64,000 nucleotides of DNA, taken from Stutzerimonas stutzeri. GTDB taxonomy: Bacteria > Pseudomonadota > Gammaproteobacteria > Pseudomonadales > Pseudomonadaceae. The translations under genes were made by a program, and so were the position numbers. The stretch spans positions 1,426,001 through 1,490,000 of the forward strand of contig NC_015740.1 in the NCBI RefSeq assembly GCF_000219605.1. The letters run 5' to 3'. Each line of letters opens with the position of its first letter. Within the stretch, counting starts at the first letter, position 1. Below are positions 8,641-21,695 of the stretch, one piece after another. The notes under the pieces were generated by a model. It saw nothing but the letters and a program-made list of their open reading frames with translations. It was not told the origin of the DNA and did not search any database.

Positions 8641-9336
8641 CTATTGCTTGTCCTGCAGCGGCGGTGTCGGGCGGATCAGGATTTCGTTGACATCCACATG
8701 GGCCGGTTGCGACAGCGCGTAGACCACCGCACGGCTGATGTCCTCCGGTTGCAGGGCATAGGCCGGCGGCTCGTCGAACAGCGGCGTATCGACCATGCCC
8801 GGCTCGATCAGCGTGACCCGTACACCGCTGCCGCGCAGCTCCTCGCGCACGCTCAGGCCCATGCCGGTCACCGCCCATTTGCTGGCGCTGTACATCGAAC
8901 CGGGAATGACGAAGCGCCCTGCCGCCGAGCCGGTGAGCAGCAGATGGCCGCGGCTGGCCTTCAGCGCGGCGAGCGTGCAGCGCAGCGTCAGCCCGACGCC
9001 ATAGACGTTGGTCAGCAGCATCTCCTTCCATACCGCCGGGTCGGCCGCGCTGAAGCCGCCTTCGCTGCCCGGTATGCCGGCGTTGGCGTAGACCGCATCG
9101 AGCTGGCCGAAGCGCTCCAGAACCTGCTGCACCATTGCCTGCTGTTCGGCGTAGTCGGTGACGTCGCAGCGGATGGCGATGGCGCGCTGCGGACCGATTT
9201 CATCAACCAGCCGCTGCAGCTTGTCCGCCGAACGCGCGGCCAGTGCCAGGCGATAGCCGGCCTTGGCGGCCTGGCGCGCGGTGGCCGCACCGATCCCGGA
9301 CGAGGCGCCGGTGATCAACAGAACGGGATCGCTCAT
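8641..9336 (-). CDS. SDR family NAD(P)-dependent oxidoreductase
   Basis: A 231-residue classical short-chain dehydrogenase. The Rossmann motif TGASSGIG is at residues 9-16, followed by CDVTD, the NAG stability motif (YANAGIPG), catalytic Ser (TGSAAG) and the YSASK pair. EPGMVDTPLF follows the active site as in other members. Substrate is not predictable. It is the second gene of a two-gene unit with the small gene at 9346-9651, nine bases upstream. An Arg in AARSADKL after the second strand suggests NADP preference, tentatively. Confidence 0.9.
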   Translation of the reverse strand: MSDPVLLITGASSGIGAATARQAAKAGYRLALAARSADKLQRLVDEIGPQRAIAIRCDVTDYAEQQAMVQQVLERFGQLDAVYANAGIPGSEGGFSAADPAVWKEMLLTNVYGVGLTLRCTLAALKASRGHLLLTGSAAGRFVIPGSMYSASKWAVTGMGLSVREELRGSGVRVTLIEPGMVDTPLFDEPPAYALQPEDISRAVVYALSQPAHVDVNEILIRPTPPLQDKQ

Positions 9337-9345
9337 GCCGCCTCC

Positions 9346-9651
9346 TCAGTAGTTCGGAGTGGTTTCCGGAATGGCGCTGGCGTCGGTGATGAAGGGCATC
9401 GTCCAGGGCTCCAGGGTGCAACCCTTGTCGATCAGCTCCTGGCGGGTCTGCTCGATGACCTGGGCCATGCGCAGCGGGTCGGCGTAGTCGCGCACCTGCG
9501 CTACCCGGGCGAGTTCTTCGCCGCTGCCGTTCATCACGGTGAAACCGAAGCTGTCGTCTTCGGGGTTGGCGCTGGTCACGCAGCCACAGGGCAGAAAGGC
9601 TTCCGAGGCCAGTTGCATCGCGTTGTCCAGGCTCAGGGGCGTTGTGGTCAT
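9346..9651 (-). CDS. Hypothetical protein (101 aa) upstream of the SDR gene
   Basis: The start MTTTPLSLDNAM at 9651 was chosen because GGAGA sits seven bases before it; the frame extends upstream without a comparable site. The protein is small, acidic and without signal or membrane segment. It contains a CGC pair (FLPCGCVTSANPEDD) and later a lone Cys (DKGCTLEPW). I do not recognise the family. Nine bases separate it from the SDR gene on the same strand, so the two are probably co-transcribed. Confidence 0.7.
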   Translation of the reverse strand: MTTTPLSLDNAMQLASEAFLPCGCVTSANPEDDSFGFTVMNGSGEELARVAQVRDYADPLRMAQVIEQTRQELIDKGCTLEPWTMPFITDASAIPETTPNY

Positions 9652-9768
9652 GATCGTCTCCGTTGCGTTGCCGTTGTCTGGAGTTGACCGCCATATGCCG
9701 GTGCCGTTTCCCCACAGCCGACCGGCTGTCGCTTGTGCAATGGCAGGCGCGGCACCATATTCATCCGC

Positions 9769-14077
<4,309 letters not shown>

Positions 14078-14087
14078 GGCCCGGTCG

Positions 14088-14951
14088 TCAGCCGGCCTGG
14101 GCCAGGCACTTCAGACTGCCGAAGTCGCTTTGCAGCTGCGTCAGCCGTCCGCTCAGATGGGCGCGCTGGCCGTCGTCGGCCAGACGATGGAGGTCGGCCA
14201 CCAGTTCCAGACCGGCCTGTTCTGCGCGTTGCAGCGCCGCGCGGTCATCTTCGTTCAGCAGCGCTTCGCGATCCTGCAAGAGCCGGGCGATACGCTTATC
14301 GAAATCGGCGCCGTGGCGCTGCTCGACGGCGGCCAGCAGCATCGCCTGCCATTGCTCGCGGTTGCGCAGCCAGCGGCAGTTCTGCTCGCTCAGGGTGTGC
14401 GCCCAGCGCAGCACGCGCTGGCGCTGCTGCGCGTTCAGCGGGCCGAACCAGTACTGCAGGCGCTCCTGCATGCGCTCGGCGCGTTCGCGGATCTGCTGCT
14501 CCAGGGGCGGCTCGAGGTACTTCTCCCGGTGTTCACGGCGGTTCTCGTCCAGCGCCTTGCGCAGTTCCTCGACTTGCGCGTCGTTCAATGCCCGCAGCAG
14601 ATCGGTGGCGGTCGGGGTGACCTCCACCGCGATGCTGTGCATGGCGTCGCGTACGCCGCGGTAGTGTGGCTCCAGATCGCTCGGCTCGAATTGGCCGTCG
14701 GCACTGCTTCGCTCCAGCCGGTCAAGCCTGGCCAGGAGTTCCGGCAACTGGGTGCTGCAGTGCCAGGCCAGGTGTTCACGCAGCCGTTGGCGCAGTTCGC
14801 GCTGCTGGGTGCGGTCCAGGTCCAGGTAATCGTTGAGTGTCCAGGGAATCAGCGTGTCGAGATTGCGGTAGACCAGGGTTGCGCGGCTGCAGCCGACCAG
14901 CAGGAAGGTGCAGAGCGACATCAGCAGAAACAGGCGGCTGGTGGAGCGCAT
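14088..14951 (-). CDS. DUF6279 family lipoprotein
   Basis: A 287-residue lipoprotein whose lipobox is LVGC at about residue 21. The mature part opens RATLVYRNLDTLIPWTLNDYLDLDRTQ, typical of DUF6279, and the remainder is charged, Arg/Glu/Gln-rich helix including heptad-like stretches. GAGGAAA precedes the ATG. Function is unknown; members are predicted outer-membrane-anchored periplasmic proteins. It converges on lhr with ten bases between the stops, and no T-rich terminator is seen in that gap. Confidence 0.85.
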   Translation of the reverse strand: MRSTSRLFLLMSLCTFLLVGCSRATLVYRNLDTLIPWTLNDYLDLDRTQQRELRQRLREHLAWHCSTQLPELLARLDRLERSSADGQFEPSDLEPHYRGVRDAMHSIAVEVTPTATDLLRALNDAQVEELRKALDENRREHREKYLEPPLEQQIRERAERMQERLQYWFGPLNAQQRQRVLRWAHTLSEQNCRWLRNREQWQAMLLAAVEQRHGADFDKRIARLLQDREALLNEDDRAALQRAEQAGLELVADLHRLADDGQRAHLSGRLTQLQSDFGSLKCLAQAG

Positions 14952-15129
14952 CGTCTTTCCTCAGCGGGCGGCACCTGTGTGTGTAGAGCCCAGCTGCCGC
15001 CAAGGGTTCTGGCTCGGTCCGTTTCGTCGATCGGGACGAGCAAAGCGTGCCGGCTTGTGGTCTGCATTGCATGGGGCCGGCTCCGCGGCGCGGACGGCCG
15101 TCTTGTCTCAGTAGCAATGGAGAAACGCC

Positions 15130-15318
15130 ATGACCTCGCAGATCAAGCACCTCAGCGGCGAAGACGTACCCAAAGCCTGGCGCCCGACCTGGGCCGTATG
15201 CTGGGTGGTGGAACTGAACGGCACCATCGTTGGCGGCCCTTACGCCACCGAAGCGGAAGCGCGCGCGGTCGCCGACGGCGAAGAGGAACCGCGGATTTCG
15301 CAGACCCCTGCGCCCTGA
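15130..15318 (+). CDS. Small hypothetical protein (62 aa)
   Basis: Starts at ATG 15130 with GGAG nine bases upstream. The protein is soluble, with a central WRPTWAVCWVVELNGTIVGGPY segment that reads as a short beta hairpin, then an Ala/Glu-rich helix and a polar tail. It has no signal peptide. It stands alone, divergent from the DUF6279 gene. No function can be given, but codon use and the ribosome site support a real gene. Confidence 0.65.
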   Translation: MTSQIKHLSGEDVPKAWRPTWAVCWVVELNGTIVGGPYATEAEARAVADGEEEPRISQTPAP

Positions 15319-15341
15319 TCGCTCCTCGCCAGCCCGCGATG

Positions 15342-15893
15342 CTAGCGTGACTGCTCCAGGCAGTGTTGCGGGCATGGTGCCTGGTACGGCACAGAGGGTG
15401 GCGGTGGCGCAACCAGCTGATCGACCAGTTCCAGCGATTTGTCGAACGATGGGTAGCCGCTGCGCGCGACGTCCAGTTCGCCGTAGGCCTGTCGATAGAC
15501 CTCGGCCCTGATCGGGTCCGCCTGCTCGATCAGATAGGGCTCCTGGTAGATCTTGTAGAGCAGCGCCACCGCGTGCGGGTGGCCCTTGCGCTTGGCCTTC
15601 TCCAGCAATTGCAGCACTTCGGAGGGCTCCGGGCCCTGACGGATCAGCAGCAGCGCCTGGTAGAACTCGGTCTCACCGCGCCGATCCAGCCGCGCGCTGC
15701 GATCGAGCAGGGCCTGGGCCAGTTCGTAGCTGTCTTCATCACCGACCGATATCAGAATCTTGGCCTGCATCAGATCGTTCTGGTACAGCAGACGCTCGGC
15801 GCGACAGCCGTCGTCGTCCCAGGCGCGATCGCAGGATTGGCTGGCGCAACCGCCGAGAGTCAACAGCAGGCCGAAGAGCAATGCCTTTTTCAT
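15342..15893 (-). CDS. Lipoprotein with Sel1/TPR-like repeats
   Basis: A 183-residue protein with signal and lipobox LGGC at residue 15. The mature chain starts with three more cysteines in SQSCDRAWDDDGC. Residues about 60-140 are amphipathic helices with Sel1/TPR character (ELAQALLDRSARL, FYQALLLIRQG, AKRKGHPHAVALLYKIY). The tail is proline-rich (VAPPPPSVP) with two more cysteines (PCPQHC). Likely a periplasmic scaffold or adaptor. No partner gene is evident. Confidence 0.75.
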   Translation of the reverse strand: MKKALLFGLLLTLGGCASQSCDRAWDDDGCRAERLLYQNDLMQAKILISVGDEDSYELAQALLDRSARLDRRGETEFYQALLLIRQGPEPSEVLQLLEKAKRKGHPHAVALLYKIYQEPYLIEQADPIRAEVYRQAYGELDVARSGYPSFDKSLELVDQLVAPPPPSVPYQAPCPQHCLEQSR

Positions 15894-15971
15894 GGCTGAA
15901 TTGGTACTCCGTTCTCTTTTCGCCAGTATGGGGCGTGCCTGCTTCGATTCGCCAGTGCGGCTTACGTTCGC

Positions 15972-16742
15972 TTAGAAATTGGGGCAGGGCGCGTTCATCT
16001 GTTGCAGGCCATAGCGGCGCAGCAACGTCTGCCAGCGGGCACTGTGCGGCAGGTCGGCGACAAGCTGCTGGATGTACTGCGTGGTCGCGGCGGGCAGGCT
16101 GGCAGTCATGAGCACGTGGCGGTCGAACACGTACAGGGGGCTCGGTGAAACGTGCAGCTGCGCTTCTGGCACCTCGGTCAGGCTGTAGAACAGGCGTGAC
16201 GAGCGCGGGATGAGGGCGACATCGATGCGCCCTGAGAGCAGCTTGTTCAGATTCTGCAGGTCCGTATGCACGTCTTCGCGGCGGATCAGCCCCTTGTCGA
16301 TATCCGCCTGCAGTGTGCGATAGCGATGCCCGAGGATTCCGCCCAGGCGCAGGCCGTGCAGCGAGCGCGGGCCGTCATAGTCGACCGGAGCCGCCCGCCG
16401 CGAGACGAAATCCTGAATGTCGCAGAGCAGCGGTCGCGTCCAGCTGGCCCGAGCGGTTAACCGTTCGGGAAAGAACTCCGGTGTGGCCCATAAAAGAATG
16501 CCCGGTTCGTTGGCGGCGAGCCGGGCATCGAGTCGCTTTCGCGGCAGCTGCGTCAGGCGGAATTCGTAACGACCCTGGTTGGTCGGGTGCTCGTTGAGCA
16601 GCTGTACCAGGGTTTCGGACAGGCCGGGGCTCTGGCCGGAGGCGAACGGCGGAGAAGGTTGATAGGCCCAGACAGTGACAGGCTCGGCCGCCTGGGTATG
16701 CAGCGATAGAAGAATCAGCAACAAGAGCAGCAGTTTCTGCAT
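15972..16742 (-). CDS. Periplasmic solute-binding protein-like (SBP_bac_3 type)
   Basis: A 256-residue protein with a clear signal peptide (LLLLLLILLSLHTQA-AEP). The mature part begins VTVWAYQPSPPFASGQSPGLSETLVQLLNE, the usual opening of family 3 amino-acid-binding-like proteins in which the peptide after PPF marks the ligand lobe. It continues with the lobe-two switch GLRLGGILGHRY and RIDVALIPRSSR. No permease or ATPase genes flank it, so it is probably an orphan sensor-like or transport accessory protein. The ligand is unknown. Confidence 0.8.
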   Translation of the reverse strand: MQKLLLLLLILLSLHTQAAEPVTVWAYQPSPPFASGQSPGLSETLVQLLNEHPTNQGRYEFRLTQLPRKRLDARLAANEPGILLWATPEFFPERLTARASWTRPLLCDIQDFVSRRAAPVDYDGPRSLHGLRLGGILGHRYRTLQADIDKGLIRREDVHTDLQNLNKLLSGRIDVALIPRSSRLFYSLTEVPEAQLHVSPSPLYVFDRHVLMTASLPAATTQYIQQLVADLPHSARWQTLLRRYGLQQMNAPCPNF

Positions 16743-16860
16743 CGCGGTCCTGTCTTGGAGGGTGGGCCGTCGTGGCGAATTGCCCCGGCCCAGTGCTCAA
16801 GACTGATTCAGCGCGGCGGGCAAGGCAAGCGCGCTCCGCCGACTGGTGCAGGCGGCAGCG

Positions 16861-17586
16861 TCAGAAACGCTCGTGTTCGCCGAGAAAGCGCCAGTGCCCC
16901 ACCGGCAGCTTGGCCATCGACAGTCGGCCGATGCGTATGCGCTTGCTGGCGACGACGCGCAGGCCGATGGCCTCGCAGAGCATGCGAACCTCGCCTGGTG
17001 CGGGTTCCTTGACCACCACGCGCAGGCGGTTTTCGCTCTGCCAGCTGACCTTGGCCTTGGGCAGGATCCTGCCACGATGCCCGATTCCCTTGGCCAGCAG
17101 CGCCAGGCCACCTTCTTCCGCTTCGCCGCTGACCTCGACGACGTACTCCTGCTCGAGCTTGTTGCGCGTGTCGCCGAGCAGGCGGATCACTTCACGCTGC
17201 TGGCTGAGCACGCTCAGGCCGCTGGCATCGGCATCCAGGGGCAGCAGCAAGGTATGGCGCAGCAGGTGACGCTGCAGTGGTTCGGCGCGGGACGGATCAT
17301 CGACCCAGTGCTCGCTGGCCTGCAGCGCACGGCGGGGGCCATCGTTATCACTGTCGATCGGGAGTTCGGCTGGCTTGTGCAGCAGCAGCGTCACTGGGGC
17401 GATTTCCTTCGCCGTGGCGCCGGGCTGCAGTTCGATACGTTGCTGCGGACCTACCTTGAGGAAGGGCGCTTCGACCAGCTCGCCGTCGACAGTGACCCAG
17501 CCGCCCTCGATGTACAGCTCGGCCTCGCGCCGGGAACAGCCGAACTGCTCGGCGACGCGTTTGGCAAGGCGCACGGGATCGGTCAT
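16861..17586 (-). CDS. rRNA/tRNA pseudouridine synthase, RsuA/RluF-like
   Basis: A 241-residue protein with an N-terminal S4 RNA-binding domain (AKRVAEQFGCSRREAELYIEGGWVTVDG, residues 8-35) and an RsuA-type catalytic domain. The KP motif is present in LLLHKPAELP. The catalytic motif, normally GRLDxxTSGL, reads LPLDADASGL, so Asp118 is kept but the preceding Arg is Pro. Such enzymes isomerise uridine in structured RNA. Which RNA is modified is not clear, and RluF and RsuA are only nearest comparisons. Length is normal for this family. Confidence 0.8.
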   Translation of the reverse strand: MTDPVRLAKRVAEQFGCSRREAELYIEGGWVTVDGELVEAPFLKVGPQQRIELQPGATAKEIAPVTLLLHKPAELPIDSDNDGPRRALQASEHWVDDPSRAEPLQRHLLRHTLLLPLDADASGLSVLSQQREVIRLLGDTRNKLEQEYVVEVSGEAEEGGLALLAKGIGHRGRILPKAKVSWQSENRLRVVVKEPAPGEVRMLCEAIGLRVVASKRIRIGRLSMAKLPVGHWRFLGEHERF

Positions 17587-17670
17587 GGGATGCTCGGAGA
17601 AATCAGGAAGGAGGTGGAACGCGGCGAGCCTGTACAGAGCGGCTCGCCGAAAGCGGTTCGTGTCAGCGCA

Positions 17671-17850
17671 TCACTTCTTGCTGATGGTGATCTGCCGGGA
17701 CGGGCCCTGGGTCTGGCCACTCACGCCGTTGGGGATGGTCTGGATCTCACCGCCGGCCTTGAGGAACGCGGCCATCTGCTCTGCCAGGGACTGGCTGGTT
17801 TCGGTCGCGGGTTCGGGTTTGCGCTTGGCGCTGGTGGTCTTGGTGGCCAT
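17671..17850 (-). CDS. Small conserved basic protein (59 aa)
   Basis: ATG 17850 is preceded by AAGGAA. A TTG at 17868 is possible but less likely. The N-terminal third is Lys/Thr/Ser-rich (ATKTTSAKRKPEP). A short helix follows (SLAEQMAAFLKAGGEIQTIP), then a Gly/Ser/Gln-rich end (NGVSGQTQGPSRQITISKK). The AxFLxxGGxIxxIPxGxSG pattern recurs in small Pseudomonas proteins, from memory. Function is unknown; basic composition suggests nucleic-acid or ribosome association, which is a guess. Confidence 0.65.
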   Translation of the reverse strand: MATKTTSAKRKPEPATETSQSLAEQMAAFLKAGGEIQTIPNGVSGQTQGPSRQITISKK

Positions 17851-18027
17851 GGATCGCTTTTCCTTCAATCAGTCGAACCGGGCATTATACAGATTTGATC
17901 AAATTTTGTTCAGCTTTTTACGGTCGGTCATTTCTTGAAGCGTTTTCGCAACCACCGAGCCGACGCTCTGGTCTTCAATGAAGCGGCGTATCTGGGAATC
18001 ACAACGCCCCATCACCGGAGGACCTTC

Positions 18028-19175
18028 ATGCTGCGTCAAGCCATTCGCACCACGCTCTGCGGTTTCGTCATTGCCGCTTCGTTCCAGGTTGCCGGTGAAA
18101 CGCAACGCTTTCCCAGCGAGGCGGGGCAGGTAACCGTCAAGGAGATCGCCGCGGGGCTGGAGAACCCGTGGGGGCTGGCCTTCTTCCGGATGGCGAGCAC
18201 ATGCTGGTGACCGAGCGGCCCGGTCGGCTGCGGCTGGTGGGGCTCGATGGCAGCCGATCGGAACCGCTGGCTGGCGTGCCGGACGTATTCGCCCGCGCGC
18301 AGGGTGGCCTGCTCGATGTCCGGCTGTCGCCGGCGTTCGAGCAGGACCGCCTGGTCTATCTGAGCTACGCCGAGGTTGGCGAGGACGGCAAGGCCGGGAC
18401 GGCCGTCGGTCGCGGCCGGCTCAGTGATGATCGATACCGGCTGGAAAACTTCGAGGTGATCTTCCGCCAGCTGCCCAAGCTGTCCAGCGGCATTCATTTC
18501 GGCTCGCGGCTGGTCTTCGATGGCAACGGCCATCTGTTCGTGGCGCTGGGCGAGAACAACCAGCGCTCCACCTCGCAGGACCTCGACAAGCATCAGGGCA
18601 AGGTGGTGCGCATCAGCCTGGACGGCAGCGTGCCCGACGACAATCCCTTCGTGGGGCGCGACGGCGTGCGTCCGGAAATCTGGTCCTACGGCCACCGCAA
18701 TCAGCAGGGGGCCGCGCTCAACCCCTGGAGCGGCGTGCTCTGGACGCACGAACATGGCCCGCGTGGTGGCGACGAGATCAACATCCCTCAGGCCGGCAAG
18801 AACTATGGCTGGCCGCTGGCGACCCATGGCATCAACTACAGCATGCTGCCGTTCCCGGAGGCCAAGGGCAAAACCGTGAAGGGCACCGAGCCGCCCCATC
18901 ACGTCTGGGACAAATCGCCGGGTATCAGCGGCATGGCGTTCTACGACGCCGAGCGTTTCCCGGCCTGGCAGCACAGCCTGTTCATCGGCGCCCTGGTGGA
19001 CCTGTCGCTGATCCGGCTGCAGCTGGATGGCGATCGGATCGTCGGCGAGGAGCGTCTGCTCAAGGACCTGAATGCGCGTATCCGTGACGTGCGTGTGGGG
19101 CCGGACGGCTTCCTTTACCTGCTCACCGATGCCGCTGACGGCAAGCTGCTGCAGGTAGGGCTGGACAGCAACTAA
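18028..19175 (+). pseudogene. PQQ-dependent aldose sugar dehydrogenase, frameshifted near 18183
   Basis: Starts at ATG 18028 with GGAGG just upstream and a signal peptide (FVIAASFQVAG). The first frame reads to ENPWGLAF and then leaves the family sequence, stopping at 18210. One base later the frame continues LPDGEHMLVTERPGRLRLV to the stop at 19175. A single missing C in TTC-CTTCCGGAT explains this exactly. The remainder holds family features of soluble YliI-type beta-propeller dehydrogenases: SSGIHFGSRLVFDGNGHLFVA, the HRNQQG turn, THEHGPRGGDEIN, and YGWPLATHGINY. Such enzymes oxidise aldoses in the periplasm with PQQ. It is followed by a second PQQ dehydrogenase. Because only one base is lost, a sequencing error is a real possibility. 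Confidence 0.85.
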
Positions 19176-19330
19176 TCGCCGGGGCAGCGGCGGGCAGGCG
19201 GCCTGCTCCGCCGCACTGCCGCTACCACGGAGCATTCCCGCTCATCGCCTGTCCCATTCCAGTGATGGCCGTCCGTGCCGGTCATCTGGAATGTGTGCAG
19301 GTCGAATAACAAGAGCGAGGAGTTGGCGCC

Positions 19331-21664
19331 GTGGCAGTAGTCATCAGCGGATTGTTCTGCATCATCGTCGGGCTGGCGCTTGGCGTCGGCGGTGCAAAGG
19401 TCATCAGCCTCGGCGGAACCTGGTACTTCGCCATCCTGGCGGCCGGCTTTCTGCTGACCGGTGTCCTGCTGCTGATGCGCCGCCGCACGGCGCTGTGGGT
19501 GTACGCCCTGCTCATGCTCGGTGCGCTCGGCTGGGCGTTGTACGAAGTCGGCCTGGACTGGTGGCAACTGGCGCCACGCGGCAGCATCATCGCGCCGCTC
19601 GGCCTGTGGCTGCTCACACCATGGATCGCGCGTCGCCTGGGCTGGCAGCATTTCGGCTTCCGTGCCTGGGGTGGTGCAGCGCTTCCGCTGATGCTGGCGG
19701 TGTTGCTCTGGGGTGTGGCGGCCATCTATGCGGTGGGGCGCGACAGCCATGACATCAAAGGCATGCTGCCGCCGCCATTGGCCGAGGCGCCTGCCGTCGA
19801 CGACAGCGTGCCGGAGGGCGACTGGCATGCCTACGGGCGTACCCAGCATGGCCAGCGCTATTCGCCGTTGGCGCAGATCACTCCGCAGAACGTCGAGCGC
19901 CTGGAGCCGGTCTGGCACTACCAGACCGGCGATCTGCGCGGTCCGGACGACCCGGACGAGACCACCTACGAGGTCACTCCGCTGAAGGTCGACGACAGCC
20001 TCTACCTGTGCACGCCGCACAACCTGGTGATCGCCCTGGATGCCGAGACCGGCGAAGAGCGCTGGCGCTTCGATCCCAAGGTGCCGCATTCGGTCAACCG
20101 CCAGCACTTGACCTGTCGTGGGCTTTCCTATCATGCCGCTCCCGCCTCCAGCCAGGCGCAGAGCTGTCGCCAGCGGCTGTTCATGCCCACTGCCGACGCC
20201 CGGTTGATCGCGCTGGATGCCAGAACCGGCGAGATATGCCCCGGCTTCGGCGACAACGGCGAAGTGGACCTGTGGGCCAACATGCCCCACGTAAAAGAGG
20301 GTTTCTACTACTCGACCTCTCCGCCGGTGGTCGCGCGCGACCGGGTGATCATCGGCGGTGCGGTGAACGACAACGTGCGCGCCAACGAGCCGTCCGGGGT
20401 CATCCGCGCCTATGACGTCTATACTGGCAAGCTGCTGTGGAACTGGGACCCGGGCAACCCCGACGAGACCGCGCCCATCGCTGCCGGGCAGACATACAGT
20501 GCCAGCAGCCCGAACAGCTGGAGCATTTCCAGCGCGGACGAGACGCTGGGGCTGGTCTACATTCCGCTCGGCAACCAGGTGCCGGATCAGTGGGGCGGGC
20601 GGCGCAGCGAGAACAGCGAGCGTTTTTCCTCCTCCATCGTGGCGCTCGACCTGGATAGCGGCCAGCTGCGCTGGGTTTTCCAGACCGTGCGGCACGACCT
20701 CTGGGACATGGACGTGCCGGCACAGCCTAGCCTGATCGACATCCAGACGGAGGAGGGGCCGGTGCCGGCGTTGGTGGCGCCGACCAAGCAGGGCGACATC
20801 TATGTGCTGGACCGCCGCACCGGCGAGCCGATCCTGCCGGTGCGCGAGGTGCCCGCGCCACGAGGTGCGGCCGAAGGCGACTGGGTCGCCAGGACGCAGC
20901 CTGCGTCGGCACTGTCCTACGAACCGCCGAAGCTGCAGGGCAAGGACCTCTGGGGTGCCACACTGATCGACCAGATGATGTGCCATATCCAGTTCCATTC
21001 GCTGCGCTACGAGGGACGTTACACGCCACCCTCCACCCAGGGCACGCTGGTTCATCCGGGTAACTTCGGCGTCTTCAACTGGGGTGGGGTGGCGGTTGAT
21101 CCGGTACGCCAGATGGTATTCAGCACACCGGCGTACCTGGCCTTCACTTCGCGGCTGATCCCGCGTGAGGACGACGAGACGACCTATGTCTCGGACAAGG
21201 AGCCGTTTCTCAACGAGAACTTCGGCTCGCCATTCGCGGTGGAACTGGAGGCCTTCGTATCGCCGATCGGCTTGCCATGCACCGCGCCGCCGTGGGGCTA
21301 TGTGGCGGGCGCCGACCTGCGCACCGGCAAGACCCACTGGCTGCGCAAGAACGGCACCGTGCGGGATCGCTCGCCGATTCCGCTGCCGTTCAAGATGGGG
21401 GTGCCGAGCCTGGGCGGGCCGATGGTCACCGCCGGTGGCGTGGCGTTTCTCAGCGGCACGCTGGACTACTATCTGCGTGCATACGACGTCAGTACCGGTC
21501 GCGAGCTGTGGAAGGCGCGCCTGCCGGCTGGCGGCCAGGCGACGCCGATGACCTACCAGACCCGTTCCGGGCGGCAGATGGTGGTGGTGGTCGCCGGCGG
21601 GCATGGCTCGCTGGGCACCAAGGCAGGGGATTCAGTCATCGCTTATGCCTTGCCGCGCCGCTAG
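19331..21664 (+). CDS. gcd: Membrane-bound PQQ-dependent dehydrogenase, glucose/quinate/shikimate family
   Basis: A 777-residue protein started at GTG 19331 (GAGGAG upstream). About five N-terminal membrane helices (residues 1-140) precede a periplasmic eight-bladed propeller with WxxYGRTQHGQRYSPL, TGDLRGPDDPDETTYEVTPLKVDD, LYLCTPHNLVIALDAETG, PSGVIRAYDVYTGKLLWNWD, and FNWGGVAVDP. The family oxidises aldoses or quinate to lactones and passes electrons to ubiquinone. Whether glucose (Gcd) or quinate/shikimate is the substrate cannot be fixed from motifs alone; glucose is the default. No PQQ synthesis genes are in the window. Confidence 0.82.
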   Translation: MAVVISGLFCIIVGLALGVGGAKVISLGGTWYFAILAAGFLLTGVLLLMRRRTALWVYALLMLGALGWALYEVGLDWWQLAPRGSIIAPLGLWLLTPWIARRLGWQHFGFRAWGGAALPLMLAVLLWGVAAIYAVGRDSHDIKGMLPPPLAEAPAVDDSVPEGDWHAYGRTQHGQRYSPLAQITPQNVERLEPVWHYQTGDLRGPDDPDETTYEVTPLKVDDSLYLCTPHNLVIALDAETGEERWRFDPKVPHSVNRQHLTCRGLSYHAAPASSQAQSCRQRLFMPTADARLIALDARTGEICPGFGDNGEVDLWANMPHVKEGFYYSTSPPVVARDRVIIGGAVNDNVRANEPSGVIRAYDVYTGKLLWNWDPGNPDETAPIAAGQTYSASSPNSWSISSADETLGLVYIPLGNQVPDQWGGRRSENSERFSSSIVALDLDSGQLRWVFQTVRHDLWDMDVPAQPSLIDIQTEEGPVPALVAPTKQGDIYVLDRRTGEPILPVREVPAPRGAAEGDWVARTQPASALSYEPPKLQGKDLWGATLIDQMMCHIQFHSLRYEGRYTPPSTQGTLVHPGNFGVFNWGGVAVDPVRQMVFSTPAYLAFTSRLIPREDDETTYVSDKEPFLNENFGSPFAVELEAFVSPIGLPCTAPPWGYVAGADLRTGKTHWLRKNGTVRDRSPIPLPFKMGVPSLGGPMVTAGGVAFLSGTLDYYLRAYDVSTGRELWKARLPAGGQATPMTYQTRSGRQMVVVVAGGHGSLGTKAGDSVIAYALPRR

Positions 21665-21695
21665 AATCGCCGCCTTCATCACTGGGACACCCGCC

